This document shows positions 15,122 to 17,659 of a stretch of 17,659 nt of DNA, piece by piece. The stretch is from an uncultured Oscillospiraceae bacterium (lineage in GTDB: Bacteria; Bacillota; Clostridia; Oscillospirales; Oscillospiraceae), in NCBI GenBank assembly GCA_934636045.1, contig CAKTZP010000030.1, forward strand, positions 1 through 17,659, in the 5' to 3' direction. The number at the start of each line of letters is the position of its first letter. Position 1 is the first letter of the stretch. Made by a program: the position numbers and the translations under genes. A model generated the notes under the pieces. That model saw only the letters and a program-made list of their open reading frames with translations. It was not told where the DNA came from and did no database searches.

Positions 15122-16045
15122 ATGGATCGAATGCTTTGCATCGTCGGCCCGACTGCGACCGGAAAAACACGCCTCTCCGTCGCTTTGGCGCACGCGCTGA
15201 ACGGCGAGATCGTCTCGTTTGACTCCATGCAGGTCTACCGCGGCATGACCGTCGGCACGGCCGCGCCCACGCCGGAGGAGATGGAGGGAGTGCCCCACCA
15301 TCTCATTGGCATCATCGACCCGCGCGAGTCCTTTTCCGTCAGCCGTTACGTGGCGCTGGCCGACCCCATTGTGCAGGACATCCTGCGCCGCGGCAGGACG
15401 GCCATCCTTGTCGGCGGCACGGGACTTTACATTGACTCTCTCGTGGCCGGGCGGAGCTTTGCACCCAGCCCGGACGACGGCCGCCGCACCGCGCTGGAGC
15501 GGCAGGCCGATGCGCTTGGCATGGAGGCCATGCTCGAGCGGCTGCGCGCCGTCGACCCCGAGACGGCGGCGACGCTCCACCCCGCCAACCGCAAGCGCGT
15601 GCTGCGCGCGCTGGAGGTGTATGAGCAGACCGGCGAGCCGATCTCCGTCCACAACCGCCGCACGCAGGCGCTTGCGCCGAGGTATGCGCCGGTCTGGCTG
15701 GGACTGGACTATCAGGACCGGGCGCTGCTGTGGCAGCGCATTGCGCTGCGCGCCGACCGGATGCTGCAAAACGGCCTGCGCGAGGAGCTGGAGGCACTGC
15801 TGGCGCTCGGCCTGCCGCCGGACAGCACCGCCCTGCAGGCCATCGGCTACAAGGAGCTGCTCGACGACCCCGCCGATGCGCGCGAGAAGATCGTCCTGCG
15901 CTCGCGCCAGTACGCCAAGCGCCAGCGCACCTGGTTCCGCCGCAATCCCGCCGTCCGGTGGCTCTATGCCGACGGCCGGGATTTTGATGAAATTTTCTCC
16001 GACGCCCGACAGCGTATTCCCTTTTTCGACACCGCCGAACGCTAA
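15122..16045 (+). CDS. miaA: tRNA dimethylallyltransferase
   Basis: A 307-residue enzyme that transfers a dimethylallyl group to N6 of A37 in tRNAs reading codons that start with U, the step before MiaB. The P-loop GPTATGKT (9-16), DSMQVYRGM (34-42, with Asp34 at the catalytic position), GGTGLY (98-103), QAIGYKE, and the RSRQYAKRQ-x-WFR tail are all standard for MiaA. The length is normal. The ATG starts one base after the mutL stop. A weak ribosome site (AAGAGGG) lies within the mutL end, so coupled translation is likely. The gene is complete. Confidence 0.96.
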   Translation: MDRMLCIVGPTATGKTRLSVALAHALNGEIVSFDSMQVYRGMTVGTAAPTPEEMEGVPHHLIGIIDPRESFSVSRYVALADPIVQDILRRGRTAILVGGTGLYIDSLVAGRSFAPSPDDGRRTALERQADALGMEAMLERLRAVDPETAATLHPANRKRVLRALEVYEQTGEPISVHNRRTQALAPRYAPVWLGLDYQDRALLWQRIALRADRMLQNGLREELEALLALGLPPDSTALQAIGYKELLDDPADAREKIVLRSRQYAKRQRTWFRRNPAVRWLYADGRDFDEIFSDARQRIPFFDTAER

Positions 16046-16046
16046 A

Positions 16047-16101
16047 ATATAAGTATCACACAGGGGCTGCGGCCCTGAAGAAAGAAAAGAGGTACTTATA
16101 T
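16047..16101 (+). promoter_or_regulatory. Inverted repeat enclosing the hfq ribosome site and overlapping its start codon
   Basis: ATATAAGTA (16047-16055) is a perfect 9-base inverse of TACTTATAT (16093-16101). The downstream arm covers the first two bases of the hfq ATG. The AAGAGG ribosome site (16087-16092) lies just inside the loop. A smaller GC hairpin, CAGGG/CCCTG, lies between the arms. In mRNA the structure could limit ribosome access to hfq; the regulatory effect is inference. Confidence 0.5.
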
Positions 16102-16321
16102 GGCAAACACAGAAAACCTGCAGGATCTGATCCTCAACGAGGTGCGTAAGGAGCACACCCCCGTCACCATGTTTCTGATGAACGGCTTCCAGATGAAGGG
16201 AATTGTGACCGGCTTTGACAATTTTATTGTCATGCTCAGCTCGGAGGGCAAGCAGCAGATGATCTACAAGCATGCGATCTCGACGCTGGTGCCTCTGCAG
16301 CCCATCCGCGTTCCCGTGTGA
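16100..16321 (+). CDS. hfq: RNA chaperone Hfq
   Basis: A 73-residue Sm-like protein that forms a hexameric ring and binds small RNAs and mRNAs. The Sm1 region ([18 protein letters not shown], about 25-42) and the Sm2 signature YKHAIST (56-62) match Firmicute Hfq closely. The acidic C-terminal tail seen in enterobacteria is absent, as is usual in Gram-positive forms. The ATG follows AAGAGG with about 7 nt spacing. It follows miaA, its neighbour in many bacteria. The stop overlaps the next start by one base (TGATG). Confidence 0.96.
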   Translation: MANTENLQDLILNEVRKEHTPVTMFLMNGFQMKGIVTGFDNFIVMLSSEGKQQMIYKHAISTLVPLQPIRVPV

Positions 16322-17391
16322 TGGGGCTGAGCAAGCACGGGCCGCTCTATCGCAAGCTGATCTGGATATCCCTCGCGGTGCTGCTGTGCGGGTATGTGCT
16401 GTGCGCGGCACTGCTCGGCGGCGGCGTACCGGAAACGGTGGCCGCGAGCGTCTGCAAAGTCGGAGACGGGTGTACCGTTTCCGGCTTTGTCGTTTTTTTT
16501 GAAAAAACCGTCGCAACGGCGGGCGACGTGCCCGCCGTCTCCACCGGCGCGCGCGTCAGCGCCGGACAGTGTGTCGCGTGGCGATGCTCCGACCGGGCGG
16601 CGGGGGAGGAAAAGCGCGCGCTTTTGGCGCGCCTTGCGGCGCTGACCGCGCCGACGGCCGGCTCCGATGCCGAGATCAAGGCGGCGCTGCACGCGCTGAC
16701 CCTCGCCCCGACGGCGGAGGGCGCGCAGGCGCTGCGCGATCAGATTCTCCGCCGCGAGGCCGTGTCCGCTGACCCGGAGGCGCTTGCGGCGGCGCGCGAG
16801 GAGCTGCGCACGCGCGCGAGGGCGCTGGAGCTGCCCCCTGTTTGCGCGCCCGAGAGCGGATGCTTTGCCGAAAAGGCGCCGAGCGTTGTGTCGCCTGCGG
16901 CGCTGCAGGGGCTTTCGCCCGCCGAATTTTTGCAGCTGCGGTCGGAAACGGCGCGCGTCTGCTGTCTTATCACGGACGACCGGTGGTATTTTGCCGCCCT
17001 GCTGCCCGAGGCGCGCGAGCTGCTGCCCGGGCAGACGCTGGAGGTGCGCCTGACCGATGCGTTGACGGTGGAAATGACCGTCGAGCGCGTCAGCACCGCG
17101 CCGGAGGGGTGCCTGCTTGTGCTTTCCTCCCGTGCGCATCTGGCCGAGGCCGCCGCGCTGGGGCAGGTGCGGGCGCGGCTGCGGTTTTCCTCCTGCGAGG
17201 GGCTGCGCGTGCCCAAGGCTGCCGTGCAGTACCGCGACGGGCAGACCGGCGTGGACGTCCTCGTCGCCGGACAGGTCAAATTCAAGCCGGTCACGCTGCT
17301 CTGCGAGCGCGAGGACGATTTCCTCGCTGCCCTGACCCCCGGCGACCCCGCCGCCCTGCAGCCGGGAGATGAGATGGTGGTCTATTCGTGA
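16321..17391 (+). CDS. HlyD-like membrane-anchored adaptor protein
   Basis: A 356-residue protein with one N-terminal membrane anchor (about residues 12-33) and a large outer domain. The early beta-rich part, a helical stretch with many Ala, Arg and Glu (about 95-165), and a late beta-barrel-like segment (VPKAAVQYRDG near 300) fit HlyD/membrane-fusion adaptor architecture. It is weakly conserved and the helical part is short. Such a gene after hfq, ahead of YggS/SepF-type division genes, is a pattern I recall from Clostridia; its role is not established. No transporter partner is in the window. The ATG at 16321 shares its A with the hfq TGA. A GTG at 16318 is an alternative start. No strong ribosome site is seen, so translation is probably coupled to hfq. 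Confidence 0.7.
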   Translation: MGLSKHGPLYRKLIWISLAVLLCGYVLCAALLGGGVPETVAASVCKVGDGCTVSGFVVFFEKTVATAGDVPAVSTGARVSAGQCVAWRCSDRAAGEEKRALLARLAALTAPTAGSDAEIKAALHALTLAPTAEGAQALRDQILRREAVSADPEALAAAREELRTRARALELPPVCAPESGCFAEKAPSVVSPAALQGLSPAEFLQLRSETARVCCLITDDRWYFAALLPEARELLPGQTLEVRLTDALTVEMTVERVSTAPEGCLLVLSSRAHLAEAAALGQVRARLRFSSCEGLRVPKAAVQYRDGQTGVDVLVAGQVKFKPVTLLCEREDDFLAALTPGDPAALQPGDEMVVYS

Positions 17392-17659
17392 CCGCAGCGG
17401 CGGCGAAGGAATAAGTAATCGTAAAGCGGTAAAAGGTGTGGTGCGCCTGCGGCACGATTGAATTTCGCGCCTTTGGCGCGAAGGCAACCCCTCAGTCACG
17501 GCTACGCCGTGCCAGCTCCCCTTACACAGGGGAGCCCTAAGGAGCGTACCGGCCAAAGGCTCCCTTGTGTAAAGGGAGCTGGCGCGCAGCGCCTGAGGGA
17601 TTGTGTCCTTGCGAAGCAAGGACGGCGGGCGGAGCCCGCCAAGCGATACCGGCACAAAG
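17392..17659. other. Non-coding region built of successive palindromes
   Basis: No gene is supported in the last 268 bases. The stretch contains at least five separate inverted repeats in series. These are TTCGCGCC/GGCGCGAA (17464-17482), CACGGC/GCCGTG (17497-17511), a large two-arm palindrome (17489-17599), TCCTTGC/GCAAGGA (17606-17622) and GGCGGGC/GCCCGCC (17624-17640). Each small one has a 3-nt loop. It may act as a transcription end or be a cluster of mobile repeats, but no U-tract is seen. Confidence 0.7.
17489..17599. repeat. Large two-arm palindromic element (MITE-like)
   Basis: Two 26-nt arms (17511-17536 and 17558-17583) are inverse copies with 24 of 26 bases matching, separated by 21 nt. 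Outside them CCCTCAG (17489-17495) and CTGAGGG (17593-17599) form outer inverted ends. Each arm also folds on itself: GCTCCCC/GGGGAGC on the left and GCTCCCT/AGGGAGC on the right, each with a 7-nt loop. The two mismatches between arms are the closing base pair of these hairpins, C-G on the left and T-A on the right. The pattern is like the non-autonomous repeats common between genes in Oscillospirales. Confidence 0.75.

Noticed and set aside
15107..16516. 469-residue minus-strand open frame
   Set aside because: It is antisense to miaA and hfq, which are unmistakable. Its composition is typical of a GC-rich shadow.
17464..17640. CRISPR array
   Set aside because: The palindromes differ from one another and are not separated by regular unique spacers. 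There are no direct repeats of constant length and no cas genes.
16264..17655. 463-residue minus-strand open frame
   Set aside because: It covers the palindromic region and the antisense of the HlyD-like gene. There is no family motif, and its beginning lies in repeat DNA.

Overview
The window is GC-rich and gene-dense. It looks like a Firmicute of the class Clostridia, most likely an Oscillospirales/Ruminococcaceae-type gut bacterium. The evidence is GGAGG Shine-Dalgarno sites, sigma-A-type promoters with 17-bp spacers, the miaB-mutS-mutL-miaA-hfq gene order, and GC-rich palindromic intergenic repeats. The genus cannot be fixed from sequence alone. I see no rRNA, tRNA, CRISPR array, transposase or phage gene.

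Layout. (1) 1-148, minus strand: the start of a small single-span membrane protein that runs off the left edge, followed by about 350 bp of non-coding DNA with small palindromes. (2) 500-3839, minus strand: an operon reading M20 amidohydrolase, then a DUF3810 membrane metallopeptidase-like protein, then an MFS transporter, with a good promoter at 3978-4006. (3) 4089-8663, plus strand: a tightly overlapping six-gene operon for the late steps of cobalamin synthesis or corrinoid salvage. It reads TIM-barrel isomerase-like protein, cobT, cobU, cobS, a short second CobU-like protein, and a CobC phosphatase fused to a cysteine-rich DUF2284 domain. (4) 8732-17391, plus strand: miaB-mutS-mutL-miaA-hfq-HlyD-like, a conserved Clostridia block for tRNA A37 modification, mismatch repair and RNA chaperoning. 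(5) 17392-17659: non-coding DNA packed with palindromes.

How the genes work together. CobT makes alpha-ribazole phosphate, CobU activates adenosylcobinamide to its GDP form, CobS joins the two, and the CobC domain removes the phosphate. No corrin-ring genes are present here, so the operon as seen only assembles the nucleotide loop; precursor could be made elsewhere or salvaged. MiaA prenylates A37 of tRNAs and MiaB methylthiolates it. MutS and MutL form the mismatch repair pair, and MutL keeps the endonuclease motifs.

The most unusual points are in the cobalamin operon. Two CobU homologues each lack a motif that the other keeps, a phosphatase is fused to a probable metal- or Fe-S-binding DUF2284 domain, and a TIM-barrel enzyme of unknown substrate is translationally coupled to cobT. 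The intergenic repeats are also informative: a 32-nt palindromic repeat occurs twice in opposite orientation, and a large palindrome at the right end shows an internal compensatory base-pair change.
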